A DNA stretch of 64,000 bases, from contig OX381714.1 in NCBI GenBank assembly GCA_947462335.1, positions 57,829,800 to 57,893,799 on the forward strand, given 5' to 3'. Made by a program: the position numbers and the translations under genes. Below the pieces are notes generated by a model. That model was given only the letters and a program-made list of their open reading frames with translations, had not been told where the DNA came from and did not search any database. This DNA is from Harmothoe impar. Lineage: Eukaryota > Annelida > Polychaeta > Phyllodocida > Polynoidae. Below, one piece after another: positions 26,913-38,389 of this stretch (positions are counted from its first letter, which is position 1; each line of letters begins with the position of its first letter).

Positions 26913-28987
26913 AGGGAGGTATCCTATGTAAGTTTGGACAGAGGTGACTGGTAATTAGGGGCTTTACTCCAGGATTAGTCATTTCAAGAATTAGCAAATA
27001 ATTCTGTACAGTCCAAGGTAATAGGATACAGTGGGTGCTCGGCTAGTGCATGCCAAGAATTTCAAAAATAAAGAAATAGTGTTCAAATATCACTTGATAT
27101 TATACAGTTATGCAAAAAATGGTGGGGCGGGGGGGAACTCCCAGCGACAGGGGGTAATGATGATAATTCCAATAATAATATAATAATAGTAATAATATTA
27201 ATGATAATAATGATAACAATAATAATAGGGATGGTAATGATGATAGCAATAACAATAATGTGCTAACAGTAATAACAACGAACAGTGATGAGAGTGTAAG
27301 TTTACTCGGTTTTATAACATTATATCATTCCCTCAAAAACATAACATTTCACAAGTATACATTTTAAATTTGTATTTTTCCATTATTGGCCAGGGATATG
27401 ACATTTATAATGATAATGATGATTTTTCAGAGAGATGCAAATCATAATGCCAAACACGCATAATACAAATGCATAATACAAAATACAAAAGCTCAGAGCG
27501 CAGAAGAGCAAAAGACAGACAAAACAAAACAAACAAGACAAGAAAAGATAATCCATCTGACGGACATGGGAGGTAGGGCAGCAGCGAAGCAAACAGCAAT
27601 TAGCAGATAGCATATAGCAAGGAACAAACGACAAATCTCAAAAATACAAAACAATACAATACAAAGATACAAAGATAGATAGATGTTGTTGTGCGGCTAC
27701 TCAGCGAGATCAGTACACCGGTCTCTTTCTAATCATATTTTTCCTTATCTTTTTTGTAGCCTCTTAGCACTAATGTATGTAGACTAAATGTCTTTAAGGT
27801 CTAACATTTATGATAACCATGTAGCCTTACTACTTTGTATACACGGAGATAGTTAAGCACAATACCCCAGCAATAATATAAGAACATTGGTCATCAAAAT
27901 TTATGACAGCGAATCCCAAAAATAGCATAGCTAATCAATCAATTAATGCATTTAGGAGGCACAGATGGGCCGGAGGGTAGCCAAAAAGGTGATGGTGGGG
28001 TAGAGCATGGGGCATGGGTTCAAGGAAGTCATTATAACTTCTTGTCCCTCTTACCCTGTCTCAGGAAATCATCAAATCATCAGGTATACTATCAACATTA
28101 ACACCCAGACATTTGCTGCAAAAATCATTATAACTTCGCAGCCATCAGTCCCACAGGGTAATTGAAAATTAAAAATTGCACAGGCTTTCTTAACAACAAA
28201 ACAATAGTCAAAGAAGCCAAAATTGGTTTCTAAACACAATTGATAAGCTGAACTGAAAATGAAAAAAGTCATTATAACTTCTTTCTTCTTTGTTCATTTT
28301 ACAGTCATTTAAGACTAAGAGTTACTCACATATATCAGTGTTTCATTAACCAAATAAATGTTATAAACGCTGCTCTACGTGTCAATCATTAGAAACTTCA
28401 CTTCGAAATAGTGATTAGTTTACAGCTAAATATCACAAACGAGTTCAACACAAAATATATATCAATATGTTCATTCATACGTGTGTACATTGACTAGTAC
28501 TTATGGTCATAGTCTAAAATCATGGTCCCCGGAGGCAAACACAATCTCACAGTAACTACCGGTATCTGCACATGTTATACAACATTTTTATTCTTTTTTA
28601 AGAATACTATACTGGACTATACTGGACTCCAAGAAGTCATTATAACTTCTAAGTGTCCAGGTCCTTCAAGGCATAAACGTCAGATTTATAATGAGGAAAA
28701 AACAAGATTAAAGTAATAATGTTATGGCGCTACCATAATCAATCACATTCTGTTTGATTCAATACTTAGTATTATCAATTCATGATCTTGAGATTTTACT
28801 GGATAGGTATGTAAGGAGGATTTATTTAGTGAAAGAGAAAATAGAGAATTTCGGAAGAACTGTGAAATTAAAATTGAGTGATATTAAATAGATTAGATTT
28901 TTAAAAAATTTTGAAAATCCAGATGGGACGGCTGAAAGACAAAAGTAGTCAAATTAGTTCAATTAGAAGTTGGCCTTCTCTCTCAAT
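26913..28987 (-). other. AT-rich spacer between SGNH ORF and ORF2
   Basis: There is no convincing ORF in about 2 kb. It holds an AAT/ATG-type microsatellite at about 27,155-27,300 and four copies of a TCATTATAACTTC word at about 28,025-28,649 (listed separately). An 83-codon frame at 27,383-27,634 is a Cys/Leu-rich chance frame. The spacer may be a LINE intergenic region, or a junction between two elements. Confidence 0.45.
28025..28649. repeat. Dispersed 17-bp motif GAAGTCATTATAACTTC (four copies)
   Basis: Full or near-full copies lie at 28,025-28,041, about 28,124-28,137, about 28,266-28,281 and 28,633-28,649. The motif is an imperfect palindrome (GAAGT...ACTTC). The copies are separated by unrelated sequence, so this is not a tandem array. 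Confidence 0.75.
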
Positions 28988-29812
28988 TTATCCAAGATAA
29001 ATTCTGCGCATTCTGTCCACCACTCCGTCCAGGTCTGGACCCTGGTCATCATCATCATCATCAATCTCAAACCCCCAGTGGTCTTCGACATCCATTTCAA
29101 GATTGAATTCCACAGCCAGTGGAATTGGGAGTAGTGCTTCAATTACTGATGCAATTCTTGCCGCAACAATTTTCTGGCAGTCCTCAGTTGGATGGCATCC
29201 ATCTTTCATTTTCTTTTTATACTGGCAGACAAACCTGCTGGGTGCACTTGTTTTCTTACCACTCCTGTTCTTGTTGTACCGATTCCTATGAAATATTGTG
29301 TGCAGATTTACGGTAGGGACCCCATACAGACGGTTTATGTACCGTATGTCCCCCTTTAATAGTTTGATGGTACGGTTCAGCATTGACTGTTTTGGGTGAT
29401 CTATCAGGGAGAAGCTGCCATTGAAGATATTTAAGTTCATACCATATAGAGTACATAATACAAATTTGGTATCTGGGTACAAGGTGTAGAACTTTCTCAT
29501 CATCTCACTGAGTCTCACAGACACTACCGCCCGGCATGTGGCCTCATTGACATGTGGGTAGTAAATATCCCTTCTACCATGGACGTATCTCTTATTTGTG
29601 ACATCACATGTCCCCGCTAATAAGATTACTACATCATAACGCTGTCTTTCTAGCTCCAATAGGGTATGATGCAGTATACTACTTATCTTCCTGGAACTCT
29701 TGGCGCATTCTCCAACCGAGTAGTATCCATTGGTGTTCTCATTCCCCAGTACACTCTTAACCACCACCGCCAGGTCTACGGCCCTCGAGTCTCCAGAGAT
29801 CAAAACAGCCAT
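28988..29812 (-). CDS. SGNH-like hydrolase of the LINE
   Basis: A 274-codon ORF with the block layout of SGNH/GDSL-type esterases: the nucleophile block ISGDSRAVDL at residues 6-15, LLAGTCDVTN (block III-like, about residues 65-75), and GCHPTED with the Asp-x-x-His catalytic pair (about residues 199-206). A highly acidic tail follows. Esterase domains of this kind are known in CR1-type LINE ORF1 proteins. Here the domain is a stand-alone ORF, starting 363 bp after ORF1 ends and on the same strand. The substrate is unknown. The first ATG directly precedes the GDS block, leaving no room for a signal peptide, so a cytoplasmic enzyme is likely. It is intact, with no frameshift. Confidence 0.75.
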   Translation of the reverse strand: MAVLISGDSRAVDLAVVVKSVLGNENTNGYYSVGECAKSSRKISSILHHTLLELERQRYDVVILLAGTCDVTNKRYVHGRRDIYYPHVNEATCRAVVSVRLSEMMRKFYTLYPDTKFVLCTLYGMNLNIFNGSFSLIDHPKQSMLNRTIKLLKGDIRYINRLYGVPTVNLHTIFHRNRYNKNRSGKKTSAPSRFVCQYKKKMKDGCHPTEDCQKIVAARIASVIEALLPIPLAVEFNLEMDVEDHWGFEIDDDDDDQGPDLDGVVDRMRRIYLG

Positions 29813-30175
29813 GCTGTAGCTGTAAAAAGTAATATGTAGTGTATTGTTATTGTTTTGATCGACAGATTTTTATAAACCCCAACAGCAACCCTCACTCCTC
29901 CGGCACATCCAAGCCAACAATCTGATATATAATATATTATGTACAATATCAAAATTAAATTAAATTGAATCAATTCAATTAATTAATCAATTAAACCTTT
30001 CACAAATCCGCCACTTCACCTCCTCCCTGTCTGTATTTATTCTAGCAATGTCCGATTGATCTCTCCAGATCTAACACTCAGCAATAGATTCAAGCTACTG
30101 GTTCTAGGCTTTTCAGACGATAATGGGTCCTCACATCTTGCAACAGGTTGCCATGCAGATTTTTTCCAGGCATGG
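29813..30175 (-). other. Spacer between ORF1 and SGNH ORF
   Basis: 363 bp without a long frame. If the NADAR-like domain of ORF1 is truncated, its missing C-terminal part would have lain here, but I find no clear continuation. Confidence 0.4.
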
Positions 30176-32221
30176 TTAGATTTGGGTCATCATATTTCTC
30201 ATTTTTGTTTTTAGTTTTTTATGATTAGGTGGGACTCTATTTTGCAGCTTGTCGCCAAGCTCTTTGATTTTCCTTGGGTCGTCCATTTTCAGGATTTCCT
30301 CGGCCACCGCCATTTTTCCTATGACCAACAGCCTGATATGAAAATATCCCTGTTCTACACTAGAGTATTCCCTCTCTGTACCTTCATGTATAAACTTGAC
30401 CTTACATGGATACCAATTTGAGAAATGCGCAGTCTTACCCTGATAAACAATGCCTGCTTTAGTCTCCTGAATGTGTACCGAGGTGTCACCCTTCCAGCCG
30501 GCTGGTTTGTTGTTCTGTGAGCGCCCACCCCGAGAATGGGGTTCGTAAGGGGCTTGGGTTTTGTTTCCCAAGTCTGTTCCTCCCACTATACGATGGCAGT
30601 CAGGAACCTCATTCAATGATGAGTAATCAAACTTGATGTTGTCGATAACAATGCAATTCTTTTCAGCTTTTGCGCTGATTCCTTTTTCAGTTACTGCTTT
30701 GACAATTTGTCTCCCTCTGGATCTTGCATCCCTAATCTCTTTTGGTTCATCTGGTGCTAGCCAGATTTTCTCTTTTTGTCGGGTATCTCCATTCGGTCCA
30801 CCCAATTTCCACCTCCTACTCATGATGGCCGCTCTGATGGCCAAATTACTGCAAGCAATTAGAATGGGGATTTTTTGCTTGGGGGGTGCTTCATTTTGCT
30901 TTACAGGGGTATGAGCCTTCAGCCTTATGATTTCAATAAAATCACCAGGTTTACTCTTTACCTCGATTTTTTCTAGCAAATTATTTATAACAACCTCAAG
31001 ATTTTGGGTTTGGTCAGTCTCCAAGCCATATACAATGATGTTTCTATCTGGTGACTGGCTACAATGCTTGACAGTACGCATATTTGACACAATTTGTGCA
31101 TAGGTGTTTTCTTCATATTGGACAGCTCCAGTCCTTCTCTCCAGCAACATTTCACCAACCTGTCTAGTCAGACCATTCAGCTCCCTATCAACATTGCTAA
31201 GTTTTTGTTCATGTGACTCCTTGACTTCAGTTATAAAGTTCCTGACCTTGCCTACCTCTTCTTCAATTGCATTGTACAAATCAAATTTTGCAGTTCCAAT
31301 TGCTCTAGAGACAGTAAGAACCTCACTGTCCAATTTTGACTCCAGGCTCACCAGTTTTAAGTCTATACTATTCAGTTTTTCATTCATCCTCTCTTCTAGA
31401 TCTTTCATTGCTTTATCTCTCAGGGTCTCTCTCTCGTCAGCCTCTTCCTCCAATCTATTTACCTCCGCTCTCCTCACTCCCTTCTCATCTGAGAATTCAT
31501 CACAATCAGTCATCAAGAGTTTGACTTTTTCATCAAAATATTTTGAATCATTTTCCAATACTTCCAGTCTCTCATCAGTATTGGACCGCTGTGAGTCTAA
31601 AAGCTCAGCAAATTCCCTCATAAGATCTCCTTTCATAGCCTTCATCTGATTTCCAACTACTTCCCCTAGCATTTTCAGCTCTGAAATTTTACCTGTTTTT
31701 TTGATTACATCCCCCCCTCCCTCAGGAACCCCCTCCCCCCCAGTTTCCGCACTATCTCCACCCACTGCACCCTTCTCAGGAAATGTTTTCAAGACATATA
31801 TTGAGGACTCAGACTCATCATCCATATTATTGGGAATTGAACCACTTCTCCTTACGAGCCCCTTGTCATTGGTATGTGGCTCGGGAGGCCGTGACGTCAT
31901 TGCTAACGTCTCAGCGCCGTTCAGAACTAGGTCAGTCTTTGTATTGTTGTTTTGTATGTTTATAGGAATTAGCAATTCTCGCTGAGTATCTTGTTCAAAG
32001 ATTCCGTTCAATCCTGCATTTAATTCTGTGTCTGTGGATTGCTTTTTAGCCTCCGGTGACCTACTGTCAGGAGAACTATTTTCTGTGGCGGAGTGACTCC
32101 GCTTGTTTGTTGGTGTGCCCACCATTACACCTGTTATTATGGTGTATTCATACGCAGCAATTTTTACCGATTCAATCTTTAAACATACAATAATACGTAT
32201 ATAATTTTGAAAATTTGTCAC
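30176..32221 (-). CDS. LINE ORF1: coiled coil, RRM-like domain and C-terminal NADAR-like domain
   Basis: An open frame of 681 codons. The better start is the Met at 32,125 (residue 33, VGTPTNKRSHSATENS follows), giving 649 residues. The order is a Ser/Pro-rich low-complexity N-terminus, an acidic coiled coil (about residues 175-370), an RRM-like region of the LINE ORF1 type (about residues 390-545, beginning DRNIIVYGLE), and a C-terminal segment from about residue 590. That segment contains HFSNWYPCKVKF, YSSVEQGYF and DPRKIKELGDKL. The spacing of Phe-Ser-Asn-x-Tyr-Pro, Ser-Val-Glu-Gln and Lys-x-Leu-Gly is that of NADAR domains, which act on ADP-ribose-type substrates. It ends earlier than a full NADAR domain, lacking the usual Trp and C-terminal helices, so it may be truncated. 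The coiled coil and RRM should give RNA-binding multimers. Confidence 0.72.
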   Translation of the reverse strand: MTNFQNYIRIIVCLKIESVKIAAYEYTIITGVMVGTPTNKRSHSATENSSPDSRSPEAKKQSTDTELNAGLNGIFEQDTQRELLIPINIQNNNTKTDLVLNGAETLAMTSRPPEPHTNDKGLVRRSGSIPNNMDDESESSIYVLKTFPEKGAVGGDSAETGGEGVPEGGGDVIKKTGKISELKMLGEVVGNQMKAMKGDLMREFAELLDSQRSNTDERLEVLENDSKYFDEKVKLLMTDCDEFSDEKGVRRAEVNRLEEEADERETLRDKAMKDLEERMNEKLNSIDLKLVSLESKLDSEVLTVSRAIGTAKFDLYNAIEEEVGKVRNFITEVKESHEQKLSNVDRELNGLTRQVGEMLLERRTGAVQYEENTYAQIVSNMRTVKHCSQSPDRNIIVYGLETDQTQNLEVVINNLLEKIEVKSKPGDFIEIIRLKAHTPVKQNEAPPKQKIPILIACSNLAIRAAIMSRRWKLGGPNGDTRQKEKIWLAPDEPKEIRDARSRGRQIVKAVTEKGISAKAEKNCIVIDNIKFDYSSLNEVPDCHRIVGGTDLGNKTQAPYEPHSRGGRSQNNKPAGWKGDTSVHIQETKAGIVYQGKTAHFSNWYPCKVKFIHEGTEREYSSVEQGYFHIRLLVIGKMAVAEEILKMDDPRKIKELGDKLQNRVPPNHKKLKTKMRNMMTQI

Positions 32222-32569
32222 AACAATAGACCCTACCTATTCAGTGGACCTTTATAGTCAGTCTGTGGTATTATATTCCTCCAGTGAGTCCTCCAACATG
32301 TATAATTTACAACAAACCCCGGAGCAAGTTAGCGGTGCGACTCTACTCCAACATGGCTACCTACTTCTCTTGTCTTGTTTCACTTCTCTTTCTCTCTCTG
32401 ATTCTCTGTCTCCATCTCATTCTCTTTCTCTCTTGCCCTCCCCATCTCTCTTCTACTAGATATAAAGTACCTACTGATTGCTTTCTCGGTGCCTTGGGGT
32501 GTATCAACCGGTCACTCACCTGCTCATTCTTCATTTTATCCTCTATCACCCACAAGGAACTGAGTGACT

Positions 32570-33480
32570 TCAGCTATGACTACTGGGGAGTAGCAAGCTG
32601 GCTGATCAGTCATGTGGGGCTGTGTTATTTCCTTAATTATAAAGGGCCTTCTCCACACATCATTACTGCCCAGTTTACACTCAGGTACACTGAAAATCCA
32701 TAGATTGAAAGGGTTAGTCAGTACAGACTAACCCAGGTTGTTCATATTAGTGTTAGTCACAATGGCAAAGTTATATTCAAAAATGACCAAGGGGTCAGTC
32801 AGTAGTGGCTAACCTAGGTCCATCATTGGTGTGTTGTATTTGTATGCCACTAGTTGGGGCCACCTGTGATGACCACTCAGTGGCTCCCCCTGGAACTAAA
32901 AAGACTAAGGTGGGTTGGTCAGTAGTGACCAACCTGGCAATAATAACTAATCTAGGTTGGTGGTTTAGGGATCCAAAAAATGACTAACTAGGTTGGGCAC
33001 TAGTGACTGAGAGGTTGGGCGTATAGGGAGCCTAGGAATATCAGTGTACTGGGTAGATCAGTCATGTGTCGCCACTAACTCAACTAATTAACATCATTCC
33101 CTGGTATCTCTAATTACTACATGAAGGCCTGATTATTTGAATGACAGGAAGAAAGTATATAATTGGGAAAATATTTAGCAGCTACCTGATTGGTCTCCAA
33201 ACATTTTTTTCTCAAAGGTCAAAGGATAATGATGAAGGCATCAAGACACCAGTCATATTGTTTTCTTCATATTACATGTAATTAAATAATCTTCTTGATG
33301 TTCTGCCGGGGCCAATGTTTTGCTTTGAATATGTTTCTATTCATATCTCAAATTGAGTGATGTAAAGGAAATAGGGAGCCTGACTAAAAGGGTTGCTGAA
33401 ATTTTACTCTCTCAGTAATGAGGAAAAGTCAAAAAGCTTGTCCCCTTTGAATATCATAATTAGCTTGATCATCCACATAT
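32570..33480 (+). repeat. Dispersed block X, third copy
   Basis: It matches 15,430-15,960 in direct orientation, with the GTGGGGCTGTGTTATT run near 32,610, the ATTGGGAA run near 33,160 and the GGAAATAGGGAGCCTGACTA run near 33,366 as landmarks. Extra sequence rich in GGTTGGTCAGTAGTGACCAA-like words sits at about 32,715-33,020. No gene is seen. Confidence 0.55.
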
Positions 33481-35299
33481 ATTATAAGGTCTTCACATAC
33501 ATCTTTATAGACAGGATATTATTGATATCAACCACTGCTTTGTCATGCCAATAACATAACAAGTGACAGACTTATATTTTGAGAAAGACAGAGTATCCAC
33601 TTGTATTTACTGTCTGATTTAAACAGTGTAGGTTATATATGTCTGTTCAGATTGAAATGAAATATTTTAGGAACAAAAGAAATAATACCTTTGGATGACA
33701 ATTAGTATATCTCTGGAGGCTATCACATTCTAGAGGCTCCAGATTTTAAGGGGGAAAGGTAGCATTTCCAGTCAGCAGGTGGTATATATGAGGCACCAGG
33801 AAAGGCACACAATATCCATTAGCACCCCTTCAAATTCACCAGTCCTTCCCCCCACCAACTATAAGTCTTTAAGGACAGCATATTGCTTTAATGCCAATCT
33901 GGTAGGATGCTGTGTGAATACAACCCTGATGAGTAAGGTTGCTTTGCTGCATTCATTCACAACACTGACCCTGTATGGCAAAAACAGTCACACAGAGTCA
34001 ACAAGATGTGCCACTGCATGGCTTCCAATTCCTTACCAAACACTTCATTTGTGAATCATGACACCAATGAACATTAATACAGGGTTAGGGTTTAAGGAAT
34101 CAATGCAACCCTTGATGTAGAGCCCTACAGACTTGTAGGTATGATGGATAAAAGGGGAGGCTAGGAGTAGGCCTCAGGGGTAGCTCCCCCGGGTGGGGTT
34201 CTGCTCCTAAACATCACCTCATTATGTAAGGGGTATAGTACTTAGGGGAAGATTTAGGAGATGTGTTGGGCCATGAACTTCTTGGGCAGAGGGATACATA
34301 GAGCATAGAGATCAAGGGAGAGACAGAGATAGAGAGGCAGAGAGACAGAGAGACAGAGAAAGAAAAGAGACAGAGAGACATGTTGGAGAAAGGGAGAGAA
34401 AGATAGAGCACAAGACTGTGTAGAGAAAGAGAGAAAGAGAGAAAGCATGCACAATATATAGTTGAAACAAGGACAAAGAGATAGATCTACAAATGGACAG
34501 ACGGATGGTATAAATAACACTTGCAGCACAATCATAAAGCACAGCTGTTTTTTCCTTACTTAATTTCTGATAAGTGTTGAAATGTACAGTCAAAAATAAA
34601 ATGCAATTCCATGCTGAGATGTAGATGCCTTCTGCTATTATAATCCTCTAAATATTTGTATTCATATTTCAATGATAGGCTCACTTTTTATGTTCTGAGT
34701 GGAGATTATCACAGAACAGTCCCCTTTGGCATGCTACCATGGGTTTAATTTCACAGTTCATTCCCCCCTAACACCATACCAGCTTCAGGAGTCATTACTC
34801 ACAGAGTTCTACAAGTATTGAAACAGATTAAGTTACCACAATACTGAATATATAAGATGAGTGGGTCATCACACCATGTGTGTCTATGTATCTCTTACAC
34901 AATCTCCAACTCCAACGGACCCTCCCATTTCAGCTCTGCAATGCAAGTCGAGTTGAGAAAATGGCTAACCAGCCTCAGACTTTTCATACTTTTCCCTACT
35001 ATACCTTCTCATTTCCAATGCCAGTCTCACACGAGCAAGATTGAGCATTCTTTGAACCTTCTTCAGAATTTGAAATCTGTACAAAGTATGTGATCTGCCA
35101 CATACAAAGGATACACTTGGGTGCCTAAATCATGCTTTCTGCCCGGCTCGTCACATTTTTTCAATTAAAAAGTGTTTTTTGCCAAATTGATATTTTCAAT
35201 AAGATGAGCAGCAAAGTAGAGAAGATTCTCTGTGCAACTGAGCAAGGTGTATCCTTTTTGCATGGTTGCTTACAAAATGCACAGTTATAAGGATTTAAT
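33481..35299. other. Non-coding, with an AGAGAC-rich simple repeat
   Basis: The purine-rich repeat (GAGAGACAGAG) runs at about 34,310-34,450. The antisense frames across it are low-complexity Ser/Leu strings and were not called. The left arm of the inverted duplication may extend into this stretch, but its partner lies beyond the window. Confidence 0.5.
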
Positions 35300-37552
35300 G
35301 GTTGCCAAATTCATTGCTAAAAACATTATTTCTAGCCCAAAATGGTTCAAAAAGCAATGTGGTGCTTATTAAAGGGGTGCATAATTTCTAAGCAAATATT
35401 CATTTTGGGGCAGAGAGACAAGAGGTGAACAAACCCAAGATTTACACTACTTTCTACAAGCTGAGAGAAATCTCCTGAGGCGTGAGGTGATTTGCTCTGC
35501 AACAGTAACTTTTTGCTGGCAGCTTTGATTGTGATGAAGGTAGGCTGTCTAGGTAGGCTAGTGCTGAAATCAATCTTACAGACCTTAAAGTATTACCTGC
35601 CTTGTAGCATTGGGAGAAGGGGGGCTTAGCCCTTTAATAATGCAATATCTAATTTAGTCATTGTGATGCATGCATGCAGGCACGTAACCTTTGTAGCTTT
35701 TCTTATGCATTATTCCTGCATAAGTCAGCCCCACAGGTCTAATGTAGCCTGCGCAAGAAACTCACTGGCACTGCATTTGTGCAATATGCTGACACATAAA
35801 CATAAAGCATTGAGGCATCATGCCAACCGTATAGGGTTAAAGTCTGACCTGCTTGGTGCAGGGGATGTCTGTAGCTGCCCCAGTCTGGGGTACTATCAGT
35901 GATTGATCACCAAAAACACACCCAGCAAGTGTACTAATTATGTCTCACCATTTGTGGTAACTTGCACTCACATAACCCAATAGCACCCAAGGCACAGTGT
36001 AATAACCCAATGATTTTCTTTCAATGATATTCCAAGAACAACTAACTTGAATAATTTGAATATCATGTGAATTCTCATTACATGCATACAGCATTGAACT
36101 CTTTGGAATTCAGGATGGTGTAATTTATTGCAAGGACATTAGATAACTAAACATGGCTCTTGAGTATGTAGCATTCTCTTATGAACCAAACCACTATAAA
36201 TTGTAATATGTAAATACATGTGAAAAGCCATGCAGAGAACATTGTTCACTAAATTGGAAAACTATTTCACTAAAATATAATAAGATTTTCTGTTTCAATT
36301 ATAAATGAAGTAAGCATAAACAGGAGGAATGCTTCACACACCCTAACACTGGGGGACACATCTACAAGGACAGCATGGCTTTTAAAAGAGTGAACTATAT
36401 TTGTTCCCAATAAAGTTTTACTTCACACACCTTTGCACTCAAAGCCCCTGATTTCCTTTGAAGACAAAGCTAGCATTTAGCAGGCAGACTGTGTAATTGT
36501 TTTGAACCACAAAGGGAGGAAAGACTTTAGAGGAGCCCTTCATGTATGGATACAGGACCTGGCAGTCAGCCCTAAGGAATGCAACCTTATTGAAGCCGTA
36601 TACTATGTCCACAATTATGTGAGACAAACTGATATCACTGTTTTAAACCTTCTTCCTCATGCATCGACCCTTCATGTTGATTTATCATCATTAAAGTGCT
36701 ACTGTTTGGTGCATGTTAACCATGTATCAAGGCTCAACATGATACATGGATAATATTATGCACATCATGCCCACAATAGGCAGTACTCCTTTAAACATTA
36801 AATAGCCATTATAGTGTATAAAGTCAATTCATCTTAGCTGTTTAGGCTCGTCCGAGTGCTGTTATCTTGACTGCTGCTGTGGGAGTGACATTCAGTAATT
36901 GACATACAATAGACTCCTGCGTTCTAGATCACACCCACTTAGAGAACAGGTTCTGTACCCAGAGGGACTCCTGCCACAAATAAGGAAGCATCCTGATGGT
37001 ACCTAGTCCTACACAGACTCCTGCTACACTGATGCACTGGTCCTGAAAGTGCTTAGTCTATATCAGACCCCTGGGGTCATGGGCTTTTCCTTAAGAAACA
37101 TAACCGTCCCTGTGGATTCTAGTTCTATGCAGACTCCTGCCACAACAAAGCAAGGATCCTGATGGTAGCTGGTTCTACCCAGATCAGCCTTGAACCATTG
37201 TTGAAAAGTCATAAAAAAGTTGTTGATCAACCTTGATTCTAAATTTTTGCCCAGTGGAAAGGCCTGCATCATGCATAATGTCAACTCTTCTTTGGAGTAT
37301 TCTGACACTGTAGAATTTGAATGATATAGTTATTGTGAAGCGTTCACTAGTTACGTGCCAGGACAGCATTTATTAATGCATCATGATGACAAAAGGCATA
37401 TCGCATTAAAGCTCCATGCAACAACGTAGAAAGGCTGGCTGCTGGAGCGCATGGAGCAACCTTTCCATAATCAGCTAACCAGATATTATGTACTGTAAAA
37501 GGCAGAGGAAAAGGTTGAGACCATTGCATGCATTCTAGATTAGGGCAATTAA

Positions 37553-38210
37553 GGACTCTCAGCACCCATATTGCACTAAAACGGTTTAGAGGGTACAATT
37601 CCAAGTACATGTGTTACACCTGTACATATTATACATCATTTGAACCATCTATAATACTTTTATCAAATTCCTTCCATTATTTGGAATTTTTGCCACTGTG
37701 GAATGCGAATGGAACAAAAACGTTCCTTTTTATCTTCTTTTAATTTCAACATCATTATGGGATGGAAAATGGAGATAATTCTTAGGTTTATAAGAGCTCT
37801 TCAAAGTTGCATAGTTACTAAAAATTGGTAAAAATGGCTATTAACCCCTATTATCACCCACTTTTTAGCTAACTATGCAATTTTGAAGGGCTCTGTAGGC
37901 CTTAATAATTGGAATATCAGGAAAAGAGAAAAAAGGACCCCAGGTATAGACATGAATTTAAGTTTTCAATTGAGAAATTCAAGAATTTTGTCAAATTTCC
38001 ATCCCATAATGCTGTTGGAAAAAAAAGGCTGAAAATGGAACGTTTTTGTTCCATCCACATTCCATGGGTACTAAAATGAGAAATAATGGAAGGAATTTGA
38101 TAAAGCTATTATAGATGGTTCAATTGGTGTATAATATGTACAGGTTTAACACATTTCCTTGGAAGTATACCCTCCAAACTGTTTTAGTGCAATTTGGGTG
38201 CTGAGAGTCC
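37553..38210. mobile_element. 658-bp near-palindromic TTAA element
   Basis: TTAA flanks both ends (37,549-37,552 and 38,211-38,214). The element starts GGACTCTCAGCACCCA and ends with the exact inverse. The whole sequence folds back, with arms of about 300 bp around a loop near 37,820-37,870. The matching place in the other arm (near 61,160) lacks it, so it is a real insertion that post-dates the duplication. TTAA targeting suggests a piggyBac- or Kolobok-type MITE. Confidence 0.85.
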
Positions 38211-38389
38211 TTAAGGTAGAAATGGGTCAGAGGTGAGACCTAGCATGAAAGGGTAGCAAAATAAAAAGGGTACATTTTACTGAAATGCAGTTATGAAGGA
38301 AGAAGAATAGAGGGTAATGCATGAAAAGGAAGGCAACATAGAGCAAGATGGAGAGAGTGAGAAAATGCATGCTTAGATAGAAAGAGAGG

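Larger units (their letters stand above)
23112..32390 (-). mobile_element. Long LINE (CR1/L2/Jockey-like) with ORF1, SGNH ORF and ORF2
   Basis: Three same-strand ORFs are followed by a 3' UTR with a poly(A) signal and A10 tail. In minus-strand order they are ORF1 (32,221-30,176), the SGNH ORF (29,812-28,988) and EN-RT ORF2 (26,823-23,791). The 5' limit, near 32,390, is a guess from the change into pyrimidine-rich repeat sequence. At about 9.3 kb it is long for this group, mainly because 2.16 kb of AT-rich, microsatellite-bearing sequence separates SGNH from ORF2. I read it as one element because order and strand agree and no other RT accompanies ORF1. Two adjacent or nested LINEs cannot be excluded. 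No target duplication was identified. Confidence 0.65.

Noticed and set aside
27383..27634. 83-codon Cys/Leu-rich frame between SGNH and ORF2
   Set aside because: It overlaps another frame of similar composition and lies in AT-rich sequence next to a microsatellite. Most likely chance.
34214..34593. Ser/Leu-rich antisense frames resembling membrane proteins
   Set aside because: They are translations of an AGAGAC simple repeat; 38,227-38,526 is the same case.
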